A DNA stretch of 64,000 nucleotides from Fagopyrum homotropicum. Its lineage: Eukaryota; Streptophyta; Magnoliopsida; Caryophyllales; Polygonaceae. The translations under genes were made by a program, and so were the position numbers. A model generated the notes under the pieces. That model saw nothing but the letters and a program-made list of their open reading frames with translations, did no database searches and was not told the DNA's origin. The DNA is taken from positions 14,623,447 through 14,687,446 of the forward strand of contig BSWB01000005.1 of NCBI GenBank assembly GCA_033239125.1. Direction: 5' to 3'. Of the stretch, positions 24,101 to 34,890 are shown piece by piece; the stretch's first letter is position 1; each line of letters starts with the position of its first letter.

Positions 24101-26828
24101 ATGACTGCAAAAACAGTTTTAAGATTAGTGTCTTAAAAATAATAACAATCTTATAACTATATAAATGTCAAAAAAAAAAAGAAATTAAATACAAAAAATA
24201 TTATTAACATACCGGACACAACTTTGCCAAAGATGTTGTTAACTTTAATGTCGTGGATCATCTCATCCAACTTCATTTTAAAAACACGACTAATAATATC
24301 AGGCCGGTCATCTGGAGTAAGACTCTTATTTTGAACATATCTAACAATTTCCGGCCATTTGGAGTTACATGTGAAAGTAATGAATAGATCTGGATAACCA
24401 AGACTTTTGCATATTGCCATTGCATCTTGGTAATTCTGAATCATATATCTTGCACCACCTATAAATGTAGAAGGTAAAACCATTCTTTTACCATTAGAAG
24501 ACCCTTGGGTGTTGCCCCGACCAACTGCATCAGTCAAGTTGCTATATAAGTCAGATCTCAGCTTGGACTGATTGTTCCTTAAATAGTTTAACCTTTGGGA
24601 CTCAATCATGGTATACATATCAACCAAAAATTGTTGGAACAATCTTTTTGATAACAACAGAGTTTGAGCTTCTCCTTTCCTATCTTGCAGCCGAAATGAT
24701 GCAAACTCACGCAAACTCAAACGAACCCTTTTTCTAGGATCTTCGTTCCCATCATCTCTTAACAAAATATCAACTCTATAGCCATCTTCACCGTAGGGAA
24801 ATAAGAGTGGATATTGAAGAGGGAGAAAGGAGGGGTGTAACTCAGTAATCCTACACAATTTTCCATCATGCTTCTCTAATATAATATCTCGAGGATTCAT
24901 TGTACTTTCTTGGTCACCAACTAATATAGCCGCCACTTCTGATGTTGTAGGAAGATTGTATCTTCTAGCATCGGTTTCTCTTGTAGCTTTCAGCGTTATT
25001 TCCATATCTGCATTAGGGTTGGCTTTTAACTGATCTTTAGCGATTCGGAAAACCTTTGCAAGGGGATTGTGTTGATCAATCATGATTTTCAAATCTGACA
25101 CTAATGTTCGGTCAAAATTTCCTGTTTTACTGCAAAGCATTATAATTACAATATCAAACAAGTTTATAATATGTTATATAATAAAATTTGCCTTCACTAT
25201 TTTTATGATCATATATTATAAACTTAAAAACATTACACATACCTGAATGGTCTAAGTCGATTTGATTCTTCATCCCCACTATCAATGATATACATTTGAC
25301 AATAAGCTGGTTGACATCCTTCGTTTGGTAACAAACTTCCAATCAAATGGTTATTTTGACCTTGAATTCGAAAGGCAGATGGCCCCCAACCTTCTTGAAC
25401 ATTACAGACTTTGCCTCCCATAGAAGTAAAAGCAAACATCATGTTGTAAATTCAAATATGCTTTTTAAAATGAACTGATCTTGGATCATTATTCAATAAC
25501 AATGAACTGAGCAAAGCAGGAGGTTCCTTTAAAAGAGGCAATTCCACTTTTCCTTGCATGCAACACAAAGAAAATTTAGGAATCTTTTGTTTTCTTCGGT
25601 TGTTGAGTCTCTCACCATACCACATGAGTGCACCACATGATTGACACTCAAATGTTGGATCTCCGCAATCCAAGTATTCTAAAATTACAAAAAAATAAAA
25701 TTTCAAAGTTAGAATATTAGTATATGTAAAATAGGAAGAAATTAATAGACTAACAGTAAAATAAATTACATATTTCTATACCATTTGATGATATGTCAGT
25801 TGAAAATGGTTGCTGTTGGTTGTAGATTGGTTCTTCAGTAAGATCCTCATCAACATTATCTTGGAAATGACAACAAAATGTTTAAGATCAACAAAGATGA
25901 TTGAGGCTATTTAATAACCGAGACTTAGTGTTTATAAATAATATAAACAAAATTTACCATCACTGACGTTATCCTCACACACATCATCTGCATGCTGATA
26001 GTTAAATTCAACCCGACCTACATAATTATGATATCAAAATAAAAGACAATTTATATGGTATGTTAAACATTTCAAGATGAAAAGTGAAAAAATTAAAAAT
26101 ATTATACTCACTGCTATAGTTGGTCATGAAGGAATTAGCTCCCGATGATAGAGTAGGCTGGGAATTGGTCCTCGACGATGTATTATTAGAATATTGTGAA
26201 CGAAGTGTCTGATCACTTATTCTATTGGTAGGATGAGATGAGCTTGCTTGCTCAGAAATTTGTGTATACCCGTGATATTGAGAGGATAAAGAAATATGAT
26301 TTTGAACTACAAATAAAATAAATTAGATAACCATATAATAAACTAAGATTCTTCATACAAATTCTAATTAACATCGATTTATTTAATAAAAAAACATCAA
26401 AGATGTGTTGTAGGTAACATTGCTAAACAATAAGAGTTTAATAGACTTGTGAAAGGTGTATTACCACTTAGATTAGAGACTCGTGAAGGAATAGGTTGTA
26501 AGGGTGATGGAGAGATTCCTTGGTAAACTGTTGGTTAAAGAAAGATAATTTTTAGGAAATTGTATAGTAATATAATCCTTATAGAATGATATATTGTGTA
26601 AACTATAAGAAATAACCATTTGTAATGTCTACAAAGGGCATTCTGTTTGCAGCTTGGTTGACTGATGATCCTGAAAAATAAGAATAATCAATTTATGACT
26701 TAGATACATATGTACAAAACATAAGAGCCACACAAAATATTACCAATTTTTGGAGATGTGTTTCTATTAGACTTATCTCTCATAATCATCTTCCTCTTAA
26801 GACGATTCAGTTTGGGACTTGAAAACAT
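21110..26828 (-). pseudogene. Helitron Rep/PIF1-type helicase (RepHel), multi-exon, three nonsense codons
   Basis: The likely start is the ATG at 26828. Six short exons (26828-26744, then about 26671-26618, 26525-26464, 26306-26115, 26019-25960, 25860-25782) encode a Ser/Gln/Asn-rich N-terminus. The Helitron_like_N/Rep region follows (about 25700-23690), with HUH motif SHAHILVFLH near 24060-24085 and two-tyrosine motif KYLFKYINKG near 23640-23670. The helicase (22717-21110 plus a few upstream codons) has Walker A GYGGTGKT, Walker B IIWDEAP, GGDFRQILPV, MTINKSQGQSL and YVAIFRVTSRDGL, where the usual pattern is YVALSRV. In-frame stops are TGA 25454-25452, TAG 23940-23938 and TGA 23688-23686. 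Introns lie at about 25250-25145, 24210-24110 and 22858-22775. The protein nicks and unwinds the element; this copy cannot make it whole. Confidence 0.88.
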
Positions 26829-27477
26829 CTTGTTCACCCCTTCAAAGATTAAATAAAACTTTAAATAAGAATAGCAGTGTTAATATATTTTTCTGTAATG
26901 GGATTATTTAAAAAAAAAAAAATGGAAGCACTCATGATTTCATATGTTAAAGAGAGGACTGACGATGAAAAGGAATTCAACAAACAATATAGATGTCTAA
27001 TATACCTGTAGATCCAATCAACAGAGAACAAAGATTGATAAACTTCAACCTCTAGAAACTGCTACTAAAGAACAAAGCATCCGATTAACCTTTAAGGAAT
27101 CTCTTATTGCTTCTACAAATTGGGGATTGATGCACTACACTCGAATGAATCTCAATAGAGCTTATTGTACTCGCTGGAATATGCTGTGTTTTTAATATTT
27201 TACTTTGATATGAAGATATTTTGGATATCTATAAAGATCATCGACTGATATAGTTAAGATATTTGTTAACAGAAATTATTGCAAATATTTCATGCCTCTG
27301 TTTTTAAATGTTTAGGTTTTATCATATATGTTTGAAAAAATATATGATCAACAAATTATTCAAATTGATATGAAATAGTAGACGAATTTAATAACTAATT
27401 TTCTTTTGAGTTTACTTCGTTTAAAATATAGTGTGAAAGTATTTTATTTTTGTACAAAATTTAAACTCTACATTGAT

Positions 27478-27535
<58 letters not shown>

Positions 27536-28221
27536 GCTTAATCTAACTTGTTTTCTCTAATTCTCTAACTTGCAGCACTACTAATATGACGTGACATCCA
27601 TCAACATTTATCAAATGTATGTTCACTTGAGTACATACTTCAATTGATGGTTCAAATCATAGAGTACCCAATGTGAGCTTATCTTTCTCACTTTATATTT
27701 TGGAGTTTAATTATGGATTGCATGCATGATGTCGATTGATTTTTTTCTTTCTTCCGATTATAGTACAAATTAGACGAACAATTTTTCAAATTGAACAAAT
27801 CGGTTAGAATATATGCGTAATATATGTGATCATTAGCTCTACTAATTCATTAATGGCTAATATACTCAGTGATATATTTTCATTTTGCAAACCGTTTTAT
27901 ATAATGGTAATATTGTAATGTGAAATACATCAATATTTTAGTGGTATTAGAAACATTCCTTTTTTTGTTCTTGCTTTATATTTGAAAATTGATTTTGGAA
28001 TATTATTGGAAAAAAAAATACATACCACCACTATTCTAATTGTTATTGGAAAACAGTACATAATATAATTATATTCAACCAAAATAAAAAAGTAAATAAA
28101 TCTTCTATGAAACTGAATGCATTACTAAAATTATAGAAATAAGTACAAATTGTATAAAAATTGGAACAAACATATGCGACTCTGTGAAATCAGGCATAGA
28201 ATTCTTGAATTTTTTCTGAAC
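26829..28221. other. Spacer between RPA-like gene 1 and RepHel, with AT microsatellite
   Basis: No gene seen. It contains the RepHel upstream region and an (AT)n run at about 27487-27532. Confidence 0.6.
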
Positions 28222-29599
28222 TCATTCTACTAAATTGCTGGTAGCTTCTGAATTTTCATCAATTTTCATGGGTAGGTACCTACAAACAATAATTATAAAT
28301 TAATAATAAAAAATACTCAATAATTATGATAAAATATTACGGGTCACTAACCACATTACATAATCGTCAATATGAGGACTGTCAATACCAACTATAACCT
28401 TTGTTTTTGATGATATGGTCCTCAAATAAACATCACCTAAAATTAAGATAAAATGGAATCATTACATTGACATTGTAATAGCAATTTATTTTTTTAAAGT
28501 AAAAATTACTATAAATACTAACCAGAAGGAAGATGAACTATTCCGACGAACTGTATTATAAGATAACCTTCATCATTGTTTTTTAAATCTTTCATATATG
28601 ATAGGACTGGATCAACAAACTCGTCACCTAATATAATAACCTTTATATAATCGTCGTTGTATATTTGTTAAAGGAGAAACAACAACATTAGTTTATAACA
28701 ATTGCATTCAAGAAAATGTAATGACTAAAATGGATCATAAGATATTCAAGACATACTTGCAGTCTTTAAGACGAACAACTATATGCTTTTCACCGTCAAA
28801 TAAATGACCATTTTTGATTAAGAAATTGAAATCATCAACTGCTGATTGATTGGTAATTACACCAATTACATCTGTGTTAAAAAAACATAAATATATAGAT
28901 TAAAGAACGTTAGGCAAAACCTCAAAATAAATGGTTCACTTACCAACTATGTAGTGTGCAGCAACTGACTTGTGAATAATTTCACAAAAACAATGTAAAT
29001 CCAATCCAAGTGTAGGAATGTTAGTAGAACCATCATATTTGGATACAATAGAGTTGTATTGAAATTCAATACAAAACTTATGGTAGCCAATCCTATAGTA
29101 ATAAGTTGGTCTAACTGAAAGAAAGTTAGATATTACTATAACTTCACCCTCTGTAAAAAGGGCTCTAAACTTTCTAGATACATGAGGGGCCTTTGTAGTA
29201 GCTTGAATTCTTTGTCCCTGTGATAAATAAAATCAAAACTAATAATAAGTAACTAATTATAAGGAATTTATGTATACCAATAATCTGAGAATTTCTTACT
29301 ATTTCATCAAGTAAGACAAGACATATGTCGTCCACATAGTGTTGACCAACTCTCTTCAGAGTTTGATTGAACCAAACTCTAACGATTCTTACTTTAATAG
29401 GAAAATCATAATACTTTGGCTCATCTATATGTCCTAGGTATTTGTCAGTTGATTCAGGCATATAAATCTGCAGTAAAAATAAAGGAAATTAGGTGTAAAA
29501 CTTTAAACAAAATTTGCACAACAATAGAGTGAATGACTAACTTACTTTGCTAGGATAGTGTCGAACCAATGGCTGATGATGATTGTGATAGTTTGACAT
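28222..29599 (-). CDS. RPA70-like single-stranded DNA-binding protein, Helitron RPA-like gene 1
   Basis: The probable ATG is at 29599-29597 and the stop TGA at 28224-28222. Exons follow GT/AG sites: a short first exon, 29466-29300 (IYMPESTDKYLGHI...CLVLLDEI), about 29219-28946 (GQRIQATTKAPHVSRKFRALFTEGE...), about 28872-28757, a short piece plus about 28632-28525, 28440-28352, and a last short exon ending SNLVE. The VWFNQ...CLVLLDE-GQRIQAT order is that of the plant DUF223/RPA1 OB-fold A, followed by a second OB-like region. No zinc ribbon is seen, so it is shorter than RPA-like gene 2. Plant Helitrons typically encode such proteins, thought to protect single-stranded intermediates. No obvious stop within the exons, but the exon near 28690-28640 is uncertain. 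Confidence 0.7.
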
Positions 29600-30116
29600 A
29601 TTTTGTGCTCATAAACAGTGGTGAACATCTAAACCTGTTTTCAAATGGCTCGTCAACTAAAACGATATTGAACCTGCAATATAAACATGTATAAACCACA
29701 AAAATACTGTTATGATATAATATTTAAATAATATGAGTCAGTTCAAAATAAATCTGTTTTTAGATTGATATCTTGTTAAACAGATTTGGTCTATCCTTAT
29801 TATTAATTAAAATAAGGTTGAATAGAAGAGTTTTCTTGGCAATCAATCCGAGATGTTTTGTTTTGGTGGATAAGGTGAGGGTTTATTCTAAAAGAGATAA
29901 GAAGAAAAGATTTCCTTAATCAGTAGATAAGGCTTATTTAAATTTAACTCACGAAGGCACTAAAGAAAAAATTAAACTACATAACTTATAAAGCTTACTT
30001 GATAAATGGTACTTATCTAAGAATGTAAGAAATTATTAAATTATTATAGAATATATATATATGGAACTTGACATTAAGGCCATTGGAAAAAGTTGTTTTA
30101 TAAAGTATCTTATAGC
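29600..30116. other. Upstream region of RPA-like gene 1
   Basis: No gene seen; it probably holds the leader and promoter of the minus-strand RPA-like gene. It ends at the element A target site (ATTAT, 30117-30121). Confidence 0.5.
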
Positions 30117-30121
30117 ATTAT

Positions 30122-31755
30122 TGTTCGCTCAAAAGGGTGTGCGTCAAAGTCTTAATATTTATATCTAGAACTCAAAAGCAAAGCGAACCCGCAGTGTACG
30201 GATCAGCTGTAGGAAGGTAAGAATTCCAGAGTCGAACTCAGGGATTTGGTGAGAAAGATTCCAATTTCGATTATCTAGCGAAAGTATAAAAGCTTTTGTG
30301 ATGTAATAAAGAGAGAAATGATTCCAAGGATTCAAGTATCCGATTTAGGCTTTCGATTCAAGACACTTCTACGGGTGTAGGACAGAATTTATATTGCCAA
30401 GATTAATTGTTCAAAGGTAGGATTCGTACGATGAAGTTCCGAAACCTATATAACTAATCTATAGGTTCTCTCTATAAGGGTTGTTGAGGCTGCAATATAG
30501 AAAGGTCTAAAGATAAGAATTATGTTCAAACTAACTATCTAAAACTCCAGGATATGACTCTCCAAAGTATGAATAGAAAGCACACTTAAAATCTTAATAA
30601 AGGATGTTGAGTCTCTTTATTACCCAAATCTTGCAATTTTAATCCATTAAATGTAGAAACAGGTTTGAATTGCATTCGAACATTCAATTAGAGGGTAAAA
30701 AGGTTAATCAAGATTGGGATTTAGGCAAGGACTAGTTTTGATTAAAGATTAATTCAATTAAAGTTCGTCAGAGGAACAAATCGCCCTGTTCATAAGAAAA
30801 ATCGGCCGATTTTCCTCAAGAACAACCCGATTTTCCTGTTGTCGCAAAACTAAGATCTAAATTCTCAGGGTCCTAATGTTTGAATGAGTTCAGTCTATCA
30901 TCATCTAAGCCTTAATCATCAACTATTCTCCCCAGAATCACAAGGTTTTTAGCCAACCATTTTCAAAATCGAATCAAATTAATTATTGAAGAAAATATCG
31001 CAAAGAAACCAAATCTTGAATGAAAAATTCTATAACTCTTAAATCTGTAAAACAATCGTCAAATCTGTTCAATATATCTCTCAACAACTTAAATTCGTGT
31101 TCATAAACCACAAACAAGACAATGGAACAAAGAAATCTCACAATCGAGGATCAAGAATGACTTTCCGGCAAAAGCTCTTCAATCTTTCTCCAAGAATCCT
31201 TGATTTCTTCAAAACGTGTAAAGATTATCTGGTGCGACCTCCTCTTCTTTGTTCGTAGGGTTCTCTTCTATAGTTTCTTGCAGATGGGCCGTTTGGCAAA
31301 ACTCTCATCTAGCCCAAATTAATTGGGCTTTATGTCGTCTTTTCATTTGGCCGAATCGTGAAGAAAATCGACCCAGTCGATTTTAGTGAAAAACCGTTCG
31401 ATTTTTAGGTATAAAAATCGTCCGATTTTTATATGCATTAACACGATTTTCTTCAACAGAAAGTGCTCTTCCTTTGGTTCGTCTTCTATGCTTCTCCTTT
31501 GCAATTCCTTAGCCCTTTGTGATCCTCCTAAGACTCCTTTAGCTTCCTTAATATCCTTAGATGCTTCTTGCTCCATTTTTGCTTCCAATTCAGCTCTATT
31601 TACCTGCAATTCATCAAAATCTCGTGTAGACCTCTATTTCTGACAATTGATTGAATATAACATAAAAGGTATACAAAATCCCTCTAAATGCAAGGTAAAT
31701 AGAGATAATGTGCTGCAATATGCATGAATATGATGATACATAATTCATGTCATCA
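30122..31755 (-). repeat. Element A 3' LTR (1,634 bp)
   Basis: Minus strand begins TGATGACATG and ends GAGCGAACA (TG...CA). CGGNCG palindrome clusters lie at 31431-31349 and 30840-30797. A TATA-like ACTATAGAAG is at about 31280-31265. Confidence 0.93.
31349..31431. repeat. CGGNCG palindrome cluster in element A LTR
   Basis: Contains TTGGCCGAATCG, AAAATCGACCCAGTCGATTTT, ACCGTTCGATTTTT and AAAAATCGTCCGATTTTT. It lies upstream (minus sense) of the LTR's TATA-like sequence. A second group, AAAAATCGGCCGATTTTC plus CCCGATTTTCC, is at 30797-30836. Confidence 0.8.
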
Positions 31756-32185
31756 AAATACCCCATACTTGCCTCTTGCTTGTCCCTAAGCAAGACTCAA
31801 ATTTAGAATATAAGATGTCATGGATTATGCATGTATGAAATTCAAAAACTTTTCTTTTGGTAGTGCTTCTTTTCATTGGATCGCTCTCAAAGTGATATTT
31901 CAAGGCATAAAAGAGGTAAAGCATGTGTCAATGATGACTATAAGATGAACAAATTCCCTTTTCTTTCTTGAAAGCATAAATAAAGAACATGATAAAGGTG
32001 TAGAGGCAATCAAATTCAAACAAATCTAAGCTATTAAGTCTTAAACACATGCATAAAAGTCTCAAGGTCATCAAATCAAAGGAAAGGTTCAAGAAACGTA
32101 TTAAGGGAAGGAGTTCTTTTTGGCAATTGTGGTGCTAATCCGGGAAAGAGGAACACATAACACCTTCAAGAATTTTCTTCACCGC

Positions 32186-32550
32186 ACATGCTTCGCATGT
32201 AGAAAGCTTTGCTTTCATTATACTTTACTTTTTGAGAGTATGGACAGCGGTGCACAAAAACCGAAGCCTAGGAGATCGGCGTTTCTCAATTTTCGAGATG
32301 CCTCAAACCCTTGATGCACATACCATATCCCGTTAGGACTTGTCATTCAATCGGACTTTGGCAAGACACAAACACCCGGCTATGTGAATGGTGCCGAGTT
32401 ACTCATCCTCATGTTCAACGTCCCCAAACTTATGAAATTTTTCAATTTTTCAATATATTTTCCTTGGCCCTCCCACATCAAACATGCCCTTTTCAATCAC
32501 CTATCCTAATTCCCGGATGGTAAGAGGAGGGTTACATATTTCATTGAGGA
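32186..32550 (-). other. Conserved non-coding block of element A, with two adjacent triloop hairpins
   Basis: Lies between the Athila ORF and the 3' LTR. Much of it matches the same place in element B (49470-49860), including GATGTGGGAGGGCCA, GAGTAACTCGGCACCATTCA, GTTTGAGGCATCTCG and TCTCCTAGGCTTCGG. On the minus strand it ends in hairpins GAAAGC-AAA-GCTTTC (32216-32202) and, one base later, ACATGC-GAA-GCATGT (32200-32186). Element B has two triloop hairpins here with different stem sequences. No ORF runs through it. A structured RNA or packaging/processing signal is an inference. Confidence 0.7.
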
Positions 32551-33061
32551 GCTAGCATGATCAAGACGTGAGAAAAGAAAAGAAGTGAAATGCCTTAGTC
32601 ATCCTTAAATGATGTAAAAGAACTTGCAATATAGCTTCGACTATTATTTCATTTTCTCATCAAAACAACTAAATCATATAACTTATTCATGTATTCAAGT
32701 AACAAAAGCAATTTCATTCATGCTATAATCAAGATCTCAACACAACTAAGCATCTTTTTACCTATCATATGCACAATTTTCATCATAGAGGTCATTTCCA
32801 TATAAGAAGCACTTAAAATTTTTGAAAATTCATAAGTTTTGAAAAAGTTCATGCAAATGCGCGTGTCATAATAGAAAGCAAGTCGTGCAAGAGTTATTAC
32901 AAGCCAAGTTGTCAAGAGTAGTGGAAAGTACATAGAGTGCTAGAATGGAACATAAGGTATTGTAAGTACCCCCACCCCATACTTGACATCCACATTGTCC
33001 CCAATGTGAAAATCAAGTATAAGAAGGAGAAAAATACTTACAATGTAAAAGAAGTGGAAGC

Positions 33062-33975
33062 TCAATCCTCTGTCGGTGGTGGAGGTGGTGGATATGGATA
33101 CATCGGTGCTGAGGGATCGTAGAAGTGGCCGAACTGGTGATAGTACATGTCCCTCATCTGGCCATCATATGAAGAATGCCTAGCATCCGTCTCCTCTCTG
33201 TAGTTCCTGAACTGAGTGTTCAGGGTCTGAAAGTCGGTGTGGAGAGCATGATAGTCGGTGCTGAGGCTCTGGAAGCTAGTAACGAGCTCCCTGAAGTGGC
33301 GTGGAGCTCGGCGTCCTCGTCTAGGAGCTGGAGCATGTGCATAAGAGTGTCGAGGTGGCTGCATATCATCCTCCGTCTCCTCATCCTGCCTACTAGTCCT
33401 GCTCGGTCCTGCTCCATGAGTGTCAGTGTCCATGGCATCCGTAGCATGCCCGCTATGGGTATCGCTCTCAAACTCGAGCATGGTGTCCTGTCCTCCATCC
33501 TCCTCCTCCTCATCTGAATTACCTGCATCATCATCATAGTAAGTAGGAGGTGAGAACTCCTCAAGCATCGCCTCAAAGGTCTCCTTCCAGTTCCTCTTAT
33601 TCCGAATAGTGTATTCGGATTTCCATATGATCTCGGATGGTTTCTTCTTCGGATCCCTGTGCCATGGCATCGGCACATGAAGAGTTCCTCTCCCTCGAGG
33701 AATCAAGACCTGTCGAACCACCAACCTCTGTGAGCCTAAAGGAAGAGCACTCTCAGCTAGAGTGCATCCCGAGAAGTCATAACCTAGAGTCCTAGCCACA
33801 TGAGTGACCAAGCCTCCTGCACATATGTCACCCTTGGCTTTGTTGGCTATCTTTCCTAGATAGTCGGCAAGCATGGTGGAGATGTCGGGAGTGGTGGTGG
33901 ATGTGGGGTAGGGGCTTTTGAAGAAGATCCCTTCTTCTTCCCCGTGTTCCTAGTTATTCTCTTGACAAGATCCAT
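33062..33975 (-). pseudogene. Element A Athila ORF (Athila ORF-1 family), internally deleted
   Basis: The start MDLVKRITRNTGKKKG at 33975 matches the start of element B's ORF at 47356 (MDFVRRVSG). After about 34 codons the frame changes and the sequence jumps to LADYLGKIANKAKGD, which aligns with the second half of B's protein. Roughly 200 residues are therefore missing. The rest (33874-33062, 270 codons) retains HVARTLGYDFSGC and the C-terminal QFGHFYDPS followed by a Pro-rich tail. Confidence 0.8.
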
Positions 33976-33982
33976 TCTAAGT

Positions 33983-34640
33983 CCTAAAAATCGACCTGTT
34001 CTTCACAAAAATCGGCCGATTTTTCTGGGATGGGTCGATTTTTATCTCGATTTCAACGATTCTCACAATTCTGTAAAGTTCTGTTCAATCTATCACCACA
34101 CACAGTTCTCCACAATGAATCCTAAGCAAATTCCTCTATCAATTCCAACAACAAAGCACTTCCTAGGCAACTTCGATTTCAAGTGAGAAAACTTAGGTTT
34201 TGGAAAGAAAAACCTGAATTCCTTATGGAGCAGTCGATTGCCGTGTGTATTGTTGTTAGATCCGTGTTCCTTGTTGAAAATGCTTCAGTTTGGAGCCAAG
34301 AATCTCTTGAAATGGTTAAGGAATGAGGATTTGAGGGTGTGGCGATTTTTCGGCGTTCTTGAGAGAGGGAAATCGAGAGTTGGAGATGTGGGAATGACGA
34401 AGCTCAAGTGTGATCGCCTTATATAGAGTCGAAGATTTCTGAAGAAAATCGGCCGATTTTTCGGGTCGATTTTTTTGTCGGGGCGATTTTTCTCTCTGAC
34501 TGAAAAAATCGGACGATTTATTTTGGCAGGTCGATCTCCAGGTCGATTTTTGTTTCTGTTGTGAAAAATCGACTTGCTCTGTTACTGAATCGGACGATCT
34601 TCTTATGGTAGGTCGATTTTCTTCCTTGTTTTTCTTGAAT
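33983..34640. repeat. Spacer of element A with two CGGNCG palindrome arrays
   Basis: 33983-34050 (directly before the Athila ORF ATG) and 34441-34626 each hold several copies of AAAATCGGCCGATTTT, AAATCGGACGATTTA and GGTCGATTTTT. The sequence between them has no gene. The matching spacer of element B (46760-47345) also carries palindromes, but with a different motif. Confidence 0.85.
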
Positions 34641-34890
34641 CTCGAAGATATAACTTAATTGTGCTCCATTCTCCGTGAATCTCTCACATTTGAACCTAGT
34701 TTCTTGCGATTAATGACACGACAAACCAAGAGTGCATCGAGGAACATATAAAAACGAAAAACGAAGAAACAAAGCAATTAATCTACTCTAACTAAGTGAG
34801 GGAAAGAAGGGAAAACTATACTATCATTGGGTTGCCTCCCAAGAAGCGCTTTATTTATCGTCTTTAGCTGGACAGTGTATGATGTTGTGT

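Noticed and set aside
33983..34640. Regularly repeated palindromes as a CRISPR-like array
   Set aside because: Spacing is irregular, repeats vary, the sequence is a plant retrotransposon, and no Cas-type gene is present.
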